DNA from: Clostridia bacterium
GTDB lineage: Bacteria; Bacillota; Clostridia; TANB77; CAG-508
Length of the DNA: 64,000 nucleotides
NCBI GenBank assembly: GCA_900758165.1
Contig: CAAEQN010000114.1
Coordinates: forward strand, 1-64,000
Reading direction: 5' to 3'
Shown one piece after another: positions 1 to 9,036 of the stretch. The notes under the pieces are model-generated. The model searched no databases and had not been told where the DNA came from. It saw only the letters and a program-made list of their open reading frames with translations. The translations under genes and the position numbers were made by a program. Position 1 is the first letter of the stretch. Each line of letters opens with the position of its first letter.

Positions 1-103
1 AAATAACTTCGGTTTTTTCTTTATTTTCACATAAATTTCATAATTCTGTGGATAACGTTTCGGAAAATTTTCAAAAAATACCGAAACTTAAAAGAGTGAA
101 TTA

Positions 104-133
104 TTGACATAACAAAGAAAAGGCGTGTATAAT
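104..133 (+). promoter_or_regulatory. sigma-A promoter upstream of scpB
   Basis: A perfect TTGACA (104-109) and a perfect TATAAT (128-133) are separated by 18 bp. The predicted start lies near 140, giving a short leader before the scpB start codon at 193. The rest of bases 1-103 holds no open gene that I can support. Confidence 0.8.
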
Positions 134-192
134 AATATAGTAAACTTTGTAACAGCTTAAGCTCTTGCAAAAACAGAGAGGAAAATAAACAA

Positions 193-852
193 ATGGAAAT
201 AAATAAAGGAAAAGCAATAATAGAAGCAATACTTTTTTCGGCAGGAAGAGTAATAAAAATAAATGAATTAATGGCAATAATGGAATTATCTTCAGATGAG
301 GTCATTTTTATTATTAATGGATTGCAAGAAGATTATAAAAAAGATGACAGAGGAATAGAAATAATAAAAGTAGAAGATGGTTATCAGCTTGCTACAAAAA
401 AAGAAATGTATGAGTATTTATATCCAATATTTGATAAGAGAAGTAAGCCAAGTCTATCACAGGCAGCAATGGAAACTTTATCAATAATAGCATATAACCC
501 AAAAATTACAAGAGCAGAGATAGAAGCAATAAGAGGAGTAAATTCAGATGGTACAATTTATAAATTATTAGAGTATAATCTAATAGAAAATGTAGGAAAA
601 GCTGATTTGCCAGGAAGACCTAGTATGTATGCTACAACTCAAAATTTTTTAAAGTTATTTGGAATATCAAATTTAGAAGAATTACCAGAACTCCCAAGGT
701 ATAAAATAGATGAAAATGAGCAGATAGTAATTGAAGATTTAATAGAAGAAAAAGCAGAAGAATCTAAAAATAATGAAATTATAGAAAAACAAGAGCCAAT
801 AGAGGCTCCAATGCCCGAAAGGGAAGAAAATAATAATGAAAATAGTAAATAA
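193..852 (+). CDS. scpB: segregation and condensation protein ScpB
   Basis: 219-residue protein matching ScpB, the winged-helix subunit that joins ScpA and SMC in the bacterial condensin complex, which acts on the nucleoid during chromosome segregation. The two winged-helix modules occupy about residues 5-170, with the typical stretches SQAAMETLSIIAYNPKITR and GRPSMYATT visible. The last 45 residues are an acidic, low-complexity tail rich in Glu and Asn, somewhat longer than in the usual family member of about 190 residues. An AGAGAGGA ribosome site sits just before the ATG. ScpB usually follows scpA. Here a promoter lies directly upstream and scpA cannot be seen, because only 192 bp of left flank are present. 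proS follows 27 bp downstream. Confidence 0.93.
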   Translation: MEINKGKAIIEAILFSAGRVIKINELMAIMELSSDEVIFIINGLQEDYKKDDRGIEIIKVEDGYQLATKKEMYEYLYPIFDKRSKPSLSQAAMETLSIIAYNPKITRAEIEAIRGVNSDGTIYKLLEYNLIENVGKADLPGRPSMYATTQNFLKLFGISNLEELPELPRYKIDENEQIVIEDLIEEKAEESKNNEIIEKQEPIEAPMPEREENNNENSK

Positions 853-879
853 AAATGAATTTAGAAAGGAAATATAATT

Positions 880-2178
880 ATGAAACTATCACAAACAGGA
901 TTAGGAACAATAAGAGTAAACAATTTAGACAAAGCATATCCAGCACAGGATACTTTACTACAAACTAACCAATTAGTACAATATGGAACAGGAATATATG
1001 CGTATAACAATGTACCTTTACGTTTAAGACAAAATGTGGAGAATATTGTAAGAGGTGTTTTAGATAAATATGGTTGTATAGAAATATTATTACCAACATT
1101 GCAACCAACAAAGCTATGGGAAGAATCAGGAAGACTTGCTAAATATATAGAAGAAGATGTCATAATGCCAGTTGAGACTGATAATGGAAAATTTGTAATG
1201 GCACCAACAGCTGAAGAGGCAGTAACAGAATTTGTAAAAGGAAGAATAACATCATATAAGAATTTACCAGTAATTTTATATCAAATTGGAGAAAAGTACA
1301 GAAACGAAATTAGAACAAGAGGATATTTATTAAGAGGAAAAACTTTCCCAATGATGGATGCTTACAGCTTTGACTTAAATGCAGAAGAATCAGCAAAAGC
1401 ATATCAAAATGTTAAAAAAGCATATTTAGAAATATTTGAAATACTAGGATTGAAAGCTCAACCAGTTGCAGCTGATAGTGGAACAATGGGAGGTAATCTT
1501 TCAGAAGAATTTATGCTAGAATCACCAATAGGAGAAGACACTATTTTAGTAGACAAAGAAACAGGGATAGCATTTAACAAAGAAATATTAGAAAGAGAAG
1601 ATGCTGACGAATATTTAAGAGAAAAGTATGGAATAAAAGACAAAAACAATGTAGAAGCTAAAAAATCAATAGAACTAGGACACATTTTCCAATTAGGAAC
1701 AAAATACACAGAATCAATGAATGCAAAATACATAGATCAAGAAGGAAATGAACAACTATTATATATGGGATGCTATGGAATTGGAATAAGTAGAACAGTT
1801 GCAACAATATATGAAGAAAATGTTGTAAAAGACAAAGATGGAGAAACAAAAGGAATTTCGTTGCCAGTTAGTGTTGCACCATATTTATTACAAATAATTC
1901 CAAAAGAAGAAAAAAGAGAAGTAGCAGAAGAATTATATAATGAGTTAATGAATAATAATATTCCAGTAATATTAGATGATAGAAAACAAGGAATGTTAGG
2001 AGCTAAAATAAAAGATTGCTTAATGCTTGGAACTCCTTATATGTTGGTAATTGGAGATAAACAAGAAGAAGGAAAATTTGAAGTTGAAAATAGCAAAACA
2101 GGAGAAAAACAAATTTATACAAAAGAAGAATTAATAAGAGAATTTGTAAATATAAAGAATTCTAGAAAATATATATAA
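880..2178 (+). CDS. proS: prolyl-tRNA synthetase, short form without the INS editing domain
   Basis: 432-residue class II aminoacyl-tRNA synthetase that charges tRNA-Pro in the cytoplasm. Motif 2 is at residues 139-157 (RNEIRTRGYLLRGKTF) and motif 3 at about 297-310 (GCYGIGISR). A C-terminal anticodon-binding domain follows (about 325-425, with TPYMLVIGDKQ). Standard bacterial ProRS has about 570 residues because an editing domain (INS) of about 180 residues sits between motifs 2 and 3. Here only about 40 residues connect DTILVDKE (220-227) to ELGHIFQLGTKY (265-276), so INS is absent, as in alphaproteobacterial short ProRS. Ala-tRNA-Pro would then need a separate hydrolase; none is seen in the window. 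It probably shares the scpB transcript and ends at the hairpin at 2195-2228. Confidence 0.95.
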   Translation: MKLSQTGLGTIRVNNLDKAYPAQDTLLQTNQLVQYGTGIYAYNNVPLRLRQNVENIVRGVLDKYGCIEILLPTLQPTKLWEESGRLAKYIEEDVIMPVETDNGKFVMAPTAEEAVTEFVKGRITSYKNLPVILYQIGEKYRNEIRTRGYLLRGKTFPMMDAYSFDLNAEESAKAYQNVKKAYLEIFEILGLKAQPVAADSGTMGGNLSEEFMLESPIGEDTILVDKETGIAFNKEILEREDADEYLREKYGIKDKNNVEAKKSIELGHIFQLGTKYTESMNAKYIDQEGNEQLLYMGCYGIGISRTVATIYEENVVKDKDGETKGISLPVSVAPYLLQIIPKEEKREVAEELYNELMNNNIPVILDDRKQGMLGAKIKDCLMLGTPYMLVIGDKQEEGKFEVENSKTGEKQIYTKEELIREFVNIKNSRKYI

Positions 2179-2194
2179 TAAAAAATAAACAAAA

Positions 2195-2228
2195 AACCGC
2201 GTAAAATATATACGCGGTTGTAATTTTT
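2195..2228. terminator. bidirectional intrinsic terminator between proS and the DUF4364 gene
   Basis: A perfect 9-bp stem (2195-2203 with 2211-2219) has a 7-nt loop and a T-rich run after it (2224-2228). An A-run precedes it, so it can also end minus-strand transcripts of the convergent gene. Confidence 0.85.
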
Positions 2229-2240
2229 GATAAAGATACA

Positions 2241-2783
2241 TTAAGAAATGTTTTTATTAGTTAATATACTTAAAATTTTAGGATAAATATCATCTGCATT
2301 AGTTTGCCAATTATCAACAATTTCTTTTGCTTGCTCACGAGAGCCAGCAAAAGTTTTTATCTCAAAAACTGTCTCATTATTATCCACAACTTTACAAATA
2401 ATAGTGTAATGATTTTCATTAAGTGGTGTATATTCTGCAACAATTGATTGTTCTTCTTCAGAACTATCTAATATAGGTTTTAGATTGGTATCTGCTTGCA
2501 ATTTTATAATACCAGGAAGTAGATCTAAAGTTAAATCTAAAGTTCTTTTTCCGCTGTCAGTTATTGAGTATAAAGTTTGTTCTTCTTTTTGGAAAGAGAA
2601 GATATAGCCAACATTTATTAAATCTAATAAGAATTGTTGAAAATAGAAATAGTTCATATTAACTGCGGCTAAAACAATTTTATATAATACATCATTTGTT
2701 AGTGCTTTATTAGCTTTTTCTAAAACATAAAGTATTAAAACTTTATTTTCTGCTAATGTTTCATCATCTGATGTTAGCTTCAA
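2241..2783 (-). CDS. DUF4364 family winged-helix protein
   Basis: 180-residue protein resembling DUF4364, a Firmicutes family of predicted winged-helix regulators. The N-terminal 75 residues have the helix-turn-helix plus wing layout (LAENKVLILYVLEKANKALT, then QFLLDLINVGYIFSFQ and LYSITDSGKRTL). The C-terminal half is an alpha/beta domain of unknown role. The start is a TTG at 2783-2781 on the minus strand, chosen because a GGAG ribosome site lies about 8 nt upstream and the protein begins in the usual place. It is convergent with proS and shares its terminator. Target genes are unknown. Confidence 0.8.
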   Translation of the reverse strand: MKLTSDDETLAENKVLILYVLEKANKALTNDVLYKIVLAAVNMNYFYFQQFLLDLINVGYIFSFQKEEQTLYSITDSGKRTLDLTLDLLPGIIKLQADTNLKPILDSSEEEQSIVAEYTPLNENHYTIICKVVDNNETVFEIKTFAGSREQAKEIVDNWQTNADDIYPKILSILTNKNIS

Positions 2784-2908
2784 ATTTATTCACTCCATTT
2801 ACTAAAAATATAATATTCAAATTTATTAAATTAAAAATAGTATAATCTGAATAACAAAAACATTATAACATAAAATTCACAAAAATACTATTATTTTTAA
2901 AAAATTAA

Positions 2909-2917
2909 TGGTATACT
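2909..2917 (+). promoter_or_regulatory. extended -10 promoter candidate for the J-domain gene
   Basis: TGG followed by TATACT (2912-2917) gives an extended -10 element about 30 bp before the start codon at 2948. No convincing -35 is seen. The rest of the 164-bp divergent gap shows only AT-rich sequence. Confidence 0.4.
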
Positions 2918-2947
2918 AATGCCGAAAGAAAAAAATAGGGGGAAATA

Positions 2948-3676
2948 ATGGAAACACTCTACGATATATTAGAGGTAAGTAGAAAAGCATCAAAAGAAGT
3001 AATAGAAAAAGCATATAAAACTCTTGCAAAAAAATATCATCCTGATTTACAAACGCCTGAAAATAAAGCAATAGCAGAAGAAAAAATGAAAAAAATAAAT
3101 GAGGCATACAGCATTTTAAGTGATGAAAGCAAGAGACAAGAGTATGATGAGAAACTAGAACAAATTGATGAACAAAATAAAGTACAAAATAATTTGGATG
3201 AACAGGAAAATAACAATAAAGCTCAATACAATTATGCGCAAAATTATACAAAACATTATACTCAAACATATAAAAATAATCCGCAAGCCAACCATTATGA
3301 AAGTGCATCTAATAATACGAAAGTTAACCAACAATTTGAAGATTGGAAAAAGGCGTATGCGTCTTTAAGTAGAAGAGAGCAGATTAAGCTAAAAAGAAAA
3401 ATCGAAAGAGAAGCAAATGAAGAATATAGAAAAAGATATGAAGAATATTTTAGAAGTTTAGGCTACAAAGTAAAACATAAAAGAACTTTTAAAGATTATC
3501 TTTCAATGTTTATTACAATTATTACACTAGTATTAATTTTTCTTATATTATGGTGGATTCCGGCATCTCATTCTTGGATGGTAAAAATGTATAACGAAAA
3601 TATTGCAATTCAAATAATAGTGAATATTATAATTGGCATTTTTGGAGGGATTGCAAAATTTATTAAAAATATATAA
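2948..3676 (+). CDS. membrane-anchored J-domain protein (DnaJ-like)
   Basis: 242-residue protein with an N-terminal J domain (residues 1-70) that includes the HPD tripeptide in KKYHPDL (about 31-33), the motif that stimulates DnaK ATPase. It lacks the Gly/Phe region, zinc fingers and C-terminal substrate domains of true DnaJ. The middle (70-130) is Asn/Gln-rich and low in complexity, followed by a basic helix (about 140-175) and two predicted membrane segments at the C-terminus (about 184-205 and 220-238). It is therefore a tail-anchored co-chaperone rather than DnaJ itself; the client is unknown. A GGGGG-type ribosome site precedes the ATG. Confidence 0.85.
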   Translation: METLYDILEVSRKASKEVIEKAYKTLAKKYHPDLQTPENKAIAEEKMKKINEAYSILSDESKRQEYDEKLEQIDEQNKVQNNLDEQENNNKAQYNYAQNYTKHYTQTYKNNPQANHYESASNNTKVNQQFEDWKKAYASLSRREQIKLKRKIEREANEEYRKRYEEYFRSLGYKVKHKRTFKDYLSMFITIITLVLIFLILWWIPASHSWMVKMYNENIAIQIIVNIIIGIFGGIAKFIKNI

Positions 3677-3750
3677 AATATCAAACAGTATACAAATATT
3701 ATATTAAGATATAATATTTATATAAAAATTATTTTTTAGGAGGGTTTATT

Positions 3751-4827
3751 ATGAACAGAAAAGTAAGAGTAGTTCAATTTGGAACAGGAAAAATGGCAGT
3801 ATATACTATGAGGTATGTATTCGAAAAAGGCGGAGAAGTAGTTGGTGCAATTGATGTAAATCCAAATGTTATAGGAAAAGATATTGGCGAAATTATGAAA
3901 AAAGAAGATATTGGAGTAAAAGTTACAAGTTTAGAAAATGCAGAAGCAATGTTAAAAGAAGTAAAGCCAGATATATGTATAATAGAAACAATGAGTTTAT
4001 TAAAAGATGTAGGAGAAGCTTTTATGCTTTGCGCAAGATTAGGAATAAATGCAATAAGCACATGTGAGGAAGCTTTTTATCCATGGAATTCTAATCCAAC
4101 ATTAACAAAAGAAATAGATGAGATGGCAAAGAAAACAGGATGTACAATATCAGGAAGTGGATATCAAGATATTTATTGGGGTCAATTAATTACATCTATA
4201 GCTGGTTCAACACAAAAAATAACAAAAATAAAAGGAAGCTCAAGCTACAATGTAGAAGATTATGGTATAGCTTTAGCAAAAGCACATGGTGCAGGACTAA
4301 CATTAGAAGAATTTGACAAACAAGTAGCATCTGTAGACAAAATAAGCAATGAAGAAAGACAAAAAATAATAGATTCAGGAGAATATTTACCATCATATAT
4401 GTGGAATGTAAACGGATGGCTATGTTCAAAACTTGGATTAAATATAAAGAGTCAAACACAAGTAACAATACCAACAACATATAAAGAGGATATATATTCA
4501 TCAACATTAGGAACAACTGTAAAAGCAGGTGATGCAACAGGAATGAGTGCTGTTGTAACAACTCAAACAGAAGAAGGAATAACATTAGAAACTGAATGTA
4601 TAGGAAAAGTATATTCTAAAGAAGAATATGACAAAAATGAATGGACTATATGTGGAGAACCAGATACTACAATAACAGTAGCAAAACCAGCAACAGTAGA
4701 ATTAACTTGTGCTACTATAGTAAATAGAATACCAGATGTAATAAATGCACCAGCAGGATATATTACTACAGAAAAAATGGGAGATCTAGAATACAGAGTA
4801 AAACCTTTAAATGAATATATAGATTAA
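3751..4827 (+). CDS. NAD(P)-dependent amine dehydrogenase, 2,4-diaminopentanoate dehydrogenase-like
   Basis: 358-residue oxidoreductase with an N-terminal Rossmann fold (VRVVQFGTGKMA, residues 5-16) and the overall layout of the dihydrodipicolinate-reductase-like / 2,4-diaminopentanoate dehydrogenase (Ord) family of clostridial ornithine fermenters. In that pathway the enzyme oxidatively deaminates 2,4-diaminopentanoate to 2-amino-4-ketopentanoate. No ornithine aminomutase, thiolase or racemase gene is nearby, so the substrate is uncertain; it may act on another amino acid derivative. The gene stands alone, with a strong AGGAGG ribosome site and its own terminator at 4853-4888. Confidence 0.75.
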   Translation: MNRKVRVVQFGTGKMAVYTMRYVFEKGGEVVGAIDVNPNVIGKDIGEIMKKEDIGVKVTSLENAEAMLKEVKPDICIIETMSLLKDVGEAFMLCARLGINAISTCEEAFYPWNSNPTLTKEIDEMAKKTGCTISGSGYQDIYWGQLITSIAGSTQKITKIKGSSSYNVEDYGIALAKAHGAGLTLEEFDKQVASVDKISNEERQKIIDSGEYLPSYMWNVNGWLCSKLGLNIKSQTQVTIPTTYKEDIYSSTLGTTVKAGDATGMSAVVTTQTEEGITLETECIGKVYSKEEYDKNEWTICGEPDTTITVAKPATVELTCATIVNRIPDVINAPAGYITTEKMGDLEYRVKPLNEYID

Positions 4828-4852
4828 AAAATAATATATAAAATATAATAAA

Positions 4853-4888
4853 AATACTATAATTTAATTGAAATTATAGTATTTTTTG
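4853..4888 (+). terminator. intrinsic terminator after the dehydrogenase gene
   Basis: A perfect 13-bp AT-rich stem (4853-4865 with 4871-4883) has a 5-nt loop and a T6 run overlapping and following the right arm. The stem is nearly symmetrical. Confidence 0.8.
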
Positions 4889-4935
4889 TGTATAATAATT
4901 TTGATATAAAATAGCAAAAATATGGAGAAATAAAA

Positions 4936-5598
4936 ATGAGAATACGTTTTAAAAAGTGGGCAAGGTCAGAGCTGGAGGAAAGTGAATTTTATATAGATAA
5001 TCCAGAAGAATATAAAGGAAAATGGAAAACTCTATTTAAAAACAATAATCCGATACATATTGAACTTGGATGTGGCAAAGGAAGTTTTATATCAAGCCTT
5101 GCTTCAAAAAATACAAATATAAATTACATTGCAATAGATTTAGTTGATGCAATGTTAGGACTAGCAAAAAGAAATATAGAAACAACCTATAAAAATAAAA
5201 ATAAACAGATTAACAATGTATATATTACAAGATATGACATAGAGAGAATTCTAAACATATTTGATAAAGATGACGAAATAGAAAGAATTTATATAAATTT
5301 CTGCAATCCATGGCCAAGAGGAAAACATCACAAAAAAAGATTAACACATACAAGGCAATTAGATAAATACAAAACATTTTTAATAAATGGCGGAAAAATT
5401 TACTTTAAAACAGATGATGACAATTTATTTAATGATACATTAACATATTTAAAAGATAGCGAGTTTATATTAGAAAAACTGACTTATGATTTAGCAGATG
5501 AAGAAGATTTTTGGGAAGAGGAAAACATTGTAACAGAACATGAAAAAATGTTTTCGGAACAAGGAATAAAAATAAAAGCACTAATTGCAGAAAAATAA
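4936..5598 (+). CDS. trmB: tRNA (guanine-N7-)-methyltransferase TrmB
   Basis: 220-residue SAM-dependent methyltransferase that makes m7G46 in tRNA. The SAM-binding motif IELGCGKGSF is at residues 42-51. The family signature follows around residue 125 (NFCNPWPRGKHHKKRL), then an F-K-T-D-D segment typical of the catalytic region. Length is normal for the family. It is preceded by a terminator and followed 49 bp later by an MscS gene, with which it may be transcribed. Confidence 0.95.
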   Translation: MRIRFKKWARSELEESEFYIDNPEEYKGKWKTLFKNNNPIHIELGCGKGSFISSLASKNTNINYIAIDLVDAMLGLAKRNIETTYKNKNKQINNVYITRYDIERILNIFDKDDEIERIYINFCNPWPRGKHHKKRLTHTRQLDKYKTFLINGGKIYFKTDDDNLFNDTLTYLKDSEFILEKLTYDLADEEDFWEEENIVTEHEKMFSEQGIKIKALIAEK

Positions 5599-5647
5599 AT
5601 TTAAATAAAATATTAATAATATAAATATTATTAGGAGAAGGAAAAGT

Positions 5648-6793
5648 ATGGATAAAATAACAAATTTTATAAAACAAATAAGTGGTGCTATAAGCACAGA
5701 AAATATTATAGACATTTTAATAGCATTAGTAATTATTGCGTTATTCTTTATAGCTAGCAATTTAATTAGCTATCTAATAATAAAATTATTTAAACTAAAT
5801 ATAAAAAGTAAAAAAGAGATAAAATCAAGTGCTTTTTATAAACCAATAAGAGCATTTATAAAAATAACAGGGTTATATATAGCGATAATGATTTTAAATG
5901 TTTCGCCAGAATTGCAAAATTCAGTAATTAAAATATATAAAATTGCAATTATACTTTGTGCTGCAAATGGTTTCTCAAATATATTTGCTCCAAAATCTAA
6001 ATTTTTTAATAAACTAAAAGAAAAAACAAATTATAGTGGAGATAAACAATTAAATAATTTTGTTAGTAAAGTTATAAAAGCAATTATTTATATTATAGCA
6101 GGTTACTTAATTATGTTAGAATTAGGATATAATTTAGGGGGTCTATTTACTGGACTTGGAATATCTAGTGTTGTTATAGCCCTTGCTGCCCAAGATATTG
6201 CCAAAAACTTATTTGGTGGAATTGCAATATTAACAGATAAGCCATTTAAAGTTGGAGATACAATAGAAATGGGTGGATACTATGGAGTAGTTGTGGATAT
6301 TAGTTTCAGAAGCACAAAAATAAGAGAAATTGATAATACTATTGTAACAATACAAAATTCAACTGTAGCATCAAGCTTTATAAAGAATTGGAGCAATATA
6401 AATAGAAGAAGATATGATGTAACACTAAACTTACCGTTAAACACACCAAAACAAAAAATAGAAAAATTAGTAAATAAAATAAGATTTACATTAAGTACAA
6501 ATCCTGATATAGATAAAGACTCGTTACAAGTGCATTTTGAGACTATAGAAAAGGACGGAATAAAAATATTAATATATCTAAATACAATAAAAACAGATTA
6601 TACAGAATATGAATATTTTAAAGATATAATTAATTTAGAACTTGTGAAAATATTAGAATCCGAAAATATAGAATTAGCTTATCCAGGAAAAGATATTTAT
6701 ATAAATAGAATAGAAGAAAAAACTACACCAAAGAATATAGCAAAAAAAGAAATACCAAAAGAAACAAACAAAACTACTAAAGATAGTAAATAA
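5648..6793 (+). CDS. small-conductance mechanosensitive channel (MscS family)
   Basis: 381-residue membrane protein. Predicted membrane segments lie at about residues 18-45, 70-85, 97-115, 140-158 and the pore-lining TM3 at about 160-195, where the glycine/alanine-rich stretch GLGISSVVIALAAQDIAKN matches MscS TM3. The beta domain follows (FKVGDTIEMGGYYGVV, then VTIQNSTVASS). The last 40 residues are a Lys/Thr-rich cytoplasmic tail. It opens on membrane tension to release solutes in osmotic downshock. Two more N-terminal segments are present than in E. coli MscS. Confidence 0.92.
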   Translation: MDKITNFIKQISGAISTENIIDILIALVIIALFFIASNLISYLIIKLFKLNIKSKKEIKSSAFYKPIRAFIKITGLYIAIMILNVSPELQNSVIKIYKIAIILCAANGFSNIFAPKSKFFNKLKEKTNYSGDKQLNNFVSKVIKAIIYIIAGYLIMLELGYNLGGLFTGLGISSVVIALAAQDIAKNLFGGIAILTDKPFKVGDTIEMGGYYGVVVDISFRSTKIREIDNTIVTIQNSTVASSFIKNWSNINRRRYDVTLNLPLNTPKQKIEKLVNKIRFTLSTNPDIDKDSLQVHFETIEKDGIKILIYLNTIKTDYTEYEYFKDIINLELVKILESENIELAYPGKDIYINRIEEKTTPKNIAKKEIPKETNKTTKDSK

Positions 6794-6828
6794 AATACGA
6801 GTATTACCTTGAGAAAGGAATGTAAAAT

Positions 6829-7506
6829 ATGGACAGTGAATTTATACTTATTGTTGATGACGAAGAAAGAATGAGAAGTTTAATAAGAGACTTTTTAAAG
6901 CAAAAAAATTATAGAACTCTTGAAGCAAAAGATGGAGAAGAAGCAATTGAGATATTTGAGAAAAATCAAAATAAAATAAATTTGATAATACTAGATGTAA
7001 TGATGCCAAAATTAGACGGATGGTCTGTTTTAAGACAAATAAGGCAAAAATCGAATGTGCCAGTAATTATGCTTACAGCAAGAGGAGAAGAACAAGACGA
7101 ATTATTTGGATTTGAATTGGGAGCTGATGAATACATATCTAAACCATTTAGCCCTAAAGTATTAGTAGCAAGAGTTGAAGCTATATTAAAAAGGACTCAA
7201 GTAGATAAAAGAGAGGTTCAAGATTTTGGCGGAATAAAAATAGATTTACAGGGTAGAACTGTAACTGTTGATAATAAAGAAGTAGAATTGAGTTTAAGAG
7301 AATACGAATTATTAATTTATTTAGTGCAAAATCAAGGAATTGCATTATCAAGAGATAAAATACTAAATAATGTATGGAACTACGACTACTATGGCGATTC
7401 TAGAACAATAGATAGTCATATAAAAAAGATAAGACATAAATTAGGGAAAAAAGGAAAATATATAGAGACTATAAGGGGAATAGGTTATAAATTTGAAATT
7501 AAATAA
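6829..7506 (+). CDS. OmpR/PhoB-family response regulator
   Basis: 225-residue two-component response regulator. The receiver domain (1-120) has the acidic pair D10-D11, phospho-acceptor D56 in ILDVMMP, T83 and K105 in YISKPF. The C-terminal winged helix (about 130-222) has the usual SLREYELLIYL and RTIDSHIKKIRHKL elements, and so binds DNA as an activator or repressor. The cognate kinase gene starts 19 bp downstream and a WG-repeat membrane protein follows, so the three form one operon. The stimulus is not evident from the sequence. Confidence 0.95.
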   Translation: MDSEFILIVDDEERMRSLIRDFLKQKNYRTLEAKDGEEAIEIFEKNQNKINLIILDVMMPKLDGWSVLRQIRQKSNVPVIMLTARGEEQDELFGFELGADEYISKPFSPKVLVARVEAILKRTQVDKREVQDFGGIKIDLQGRTVTVDNKEVELSLREYELLIYLVQNQGIALSRDKILNNVWNYDYYGDSRTIDSHIKKIRHKLGKKGKYIETIRGIGYKFEIK

Positions 7507-7525
7507 TTACAAGGAATGATATAGA

Positions 7526-9034
7526 ATGAAAAAAATGAAATCTGTTAGAATGAAGCTGTTTGCTACATTAAGTTTAGTAATTATTCTAATAATAGTTTTA
7601 CTTATCACAATGAATAGTATAGTGTTAGAAACATTTTACACAATATCAAAAATAAATACAGTAAAAAAAGAGTATTATATAATTAATGGTTTATATAACC
7701 AAGACTCTCCTTTAGTATTAGAAAGAATAAGAAGTGATGCTCTAGCAAACAATTTTGATATAGTAATAAAAAATGAAGATTATGTATTAGTATTTTCTAC
7801 AAATGATAATTTTACAAAAGCAATAAATCAGAATTCATATATTACATCATATTTTAGAATACCAGATAGAGAAAGACAAGACGATTTAATATTTAACCAA
7901 GATGGACTAACAATAAAAAAAATCAAGACAAATGGTTTGAATTGTATATTGTTATCTGGAGAATTAGATAATGGATATAAAATATATATACAAATTCCAA
8001 TATCGGCAATAGAAGAAAGTGTAAGAATATCAAATAATTTGTTGTTGATAATAGGATTAATAGCAATAATAATAGCAGGAATTGCAGCATCTTATGTTTC
8101 TAAAAAATTTACTACTCCAATACTTCAATTAAATTCAATAGCTAATAAAATGTCTAAATTAGATTTTAGTGAAAAGTATAGATTAACAGATTCTGATGAC
8201 GAAATAAACGAGTTAGGCAACAGCATAAATATAATGTCAGACAAATTAGAAAAGACAATAAAACAATTAAGAAGTAGCAATAGTGAGCTAGAAAGAGACA
8301 TAGAGGAAAAATCGAAAATAGATGAGATGAGAAAACAGTTTATATCTGATGTTTCGCATGAACTAAAAACTCCGATAGCATTGATACAAGGATATGCAGA
8401 GGGATTAATAGAAAATGTAAATACTGATGAAGAATCTAAAAAATATTATGCAGAAGTAATTCTTGATGAATCTAATAAAATGGATAAACTTGTAAGGCAA
8501 TTATTAGAATTAATGAAATTGGAATATGGCAAAAGAGAGTTTAACAACAAGAAATTTAATATTTGTGAATTAATAAGAGAAGTAATAAGAAAATGCAATG
8601 TAATGATAGAAGAAAAGAATATTTCAAATGTAATATTTAATAATGACAAAGACATATATGTATATGCAGATGAATTCTATATAGAACAAGCTTTTACAAA
8701 TTATTTAACAAATGCTATAAAACATACTGAAAAAATTGGAGAAGAAAAGTATATAGAAATAAACATACAAGAGCTAGATAAAAATACTGTTAGAGTTTTA
8801 GTGTTTAATACAGGAAAAAATATACCAGAAGAAAACTTGGATAGAATATGGGGCAGATTTTATAAATTAGATGAATCAAGGAATAGAGCCGATGGTGGAA
8901 ACGGAATAGGACTAGCTCTGGTAAAAGCAATAATGAACAATTATAATTCAAAATATGGAGTTATAAATAAAGAAAAAGGTGTAGAGTTTTATTTTGATAT
9001 AAAAACTAATGAAGATAAAGGAAAGGAAAAATAA
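7526..9034 (+). CDS. membrane sensor histidine kinase
   Basis: 502-residue sensor kinase. Two membrane segments (about 11-30 and 171-190) bracket a 140-residue extracytoplasmic sensor domain without recognisable motifs. A HAMP domain (about 190-245) and a coiled coil follow. The H-box is SDVSHELKTPIALIQGY with the phospho-accepting His near residue 278. The ATP-binding domain has N-box YLTNAIKHT and G-boxes around GGNGIGLALVKAIM. It phosphorylates the regulator encoded just upstream, and its stop codon is 2 bp from the next gene. Confidence 0.95.
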   Translation: MKKMKSVRMKLFATLSLVIILIIVLLITMNSIVLETFYTISKINTVKKEYYIINGLYNQDSPLVLERIRSDALANNFDIVIKNEDYVLVFSTNDNFTKAINQNSYITSYFRIPDRERQDDLIFNQDGLTIKKIKTNGLNCILLSGELDNGYKIYIQIPISAIEESVRISNNLLLIIGLIAIIIAGIAASYVSKKFTTPILQLNSIANKMSKLDFSEKYRLTDSDDEINELGNSINIMSDKLEKTIKQLRSSNSELERDIEEKSKIDEMRKQFISDVSHELKTPIALIQGYAEGLIENVNTDEESKKYYAEVILDESNKMDKLVRQLLELMKLEYGKREFNNKKFNICELIREVIRKCNVMIEEKNISNVIFNNDKDIYVYADEFYIEQAFTNYLTNAIKHTEKIGEEKYIEINIQELDKNTVRVLVFNTGKNIPEENLDRIWGRFYKLDESRNRADGGNGIGLALVKAIMNNYNSKYGVINKEKGVEFYFDIKTNEDKGKEK

Positions 9035-9036
9035 AT

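Noticed and set aside
861..1163. Long antisense open frame across proS, and many similar antisense frames rich in Leu/Phe/Tyr over other genes
   Set aside because: They are shadows of A-rich coding strands, lacking ribosome sites and family features.
3694..3719. 11-bp AU-only hairpin after the J-domain gene
   Set aside because: No T-tract directly follows and AU-only stems arise easily in such AT-rich sequence.
3751..4827. Assigning ornithine fermentation from the Ord-like enzyme
   Set aside because: No other gene of that pathway is present in the window.
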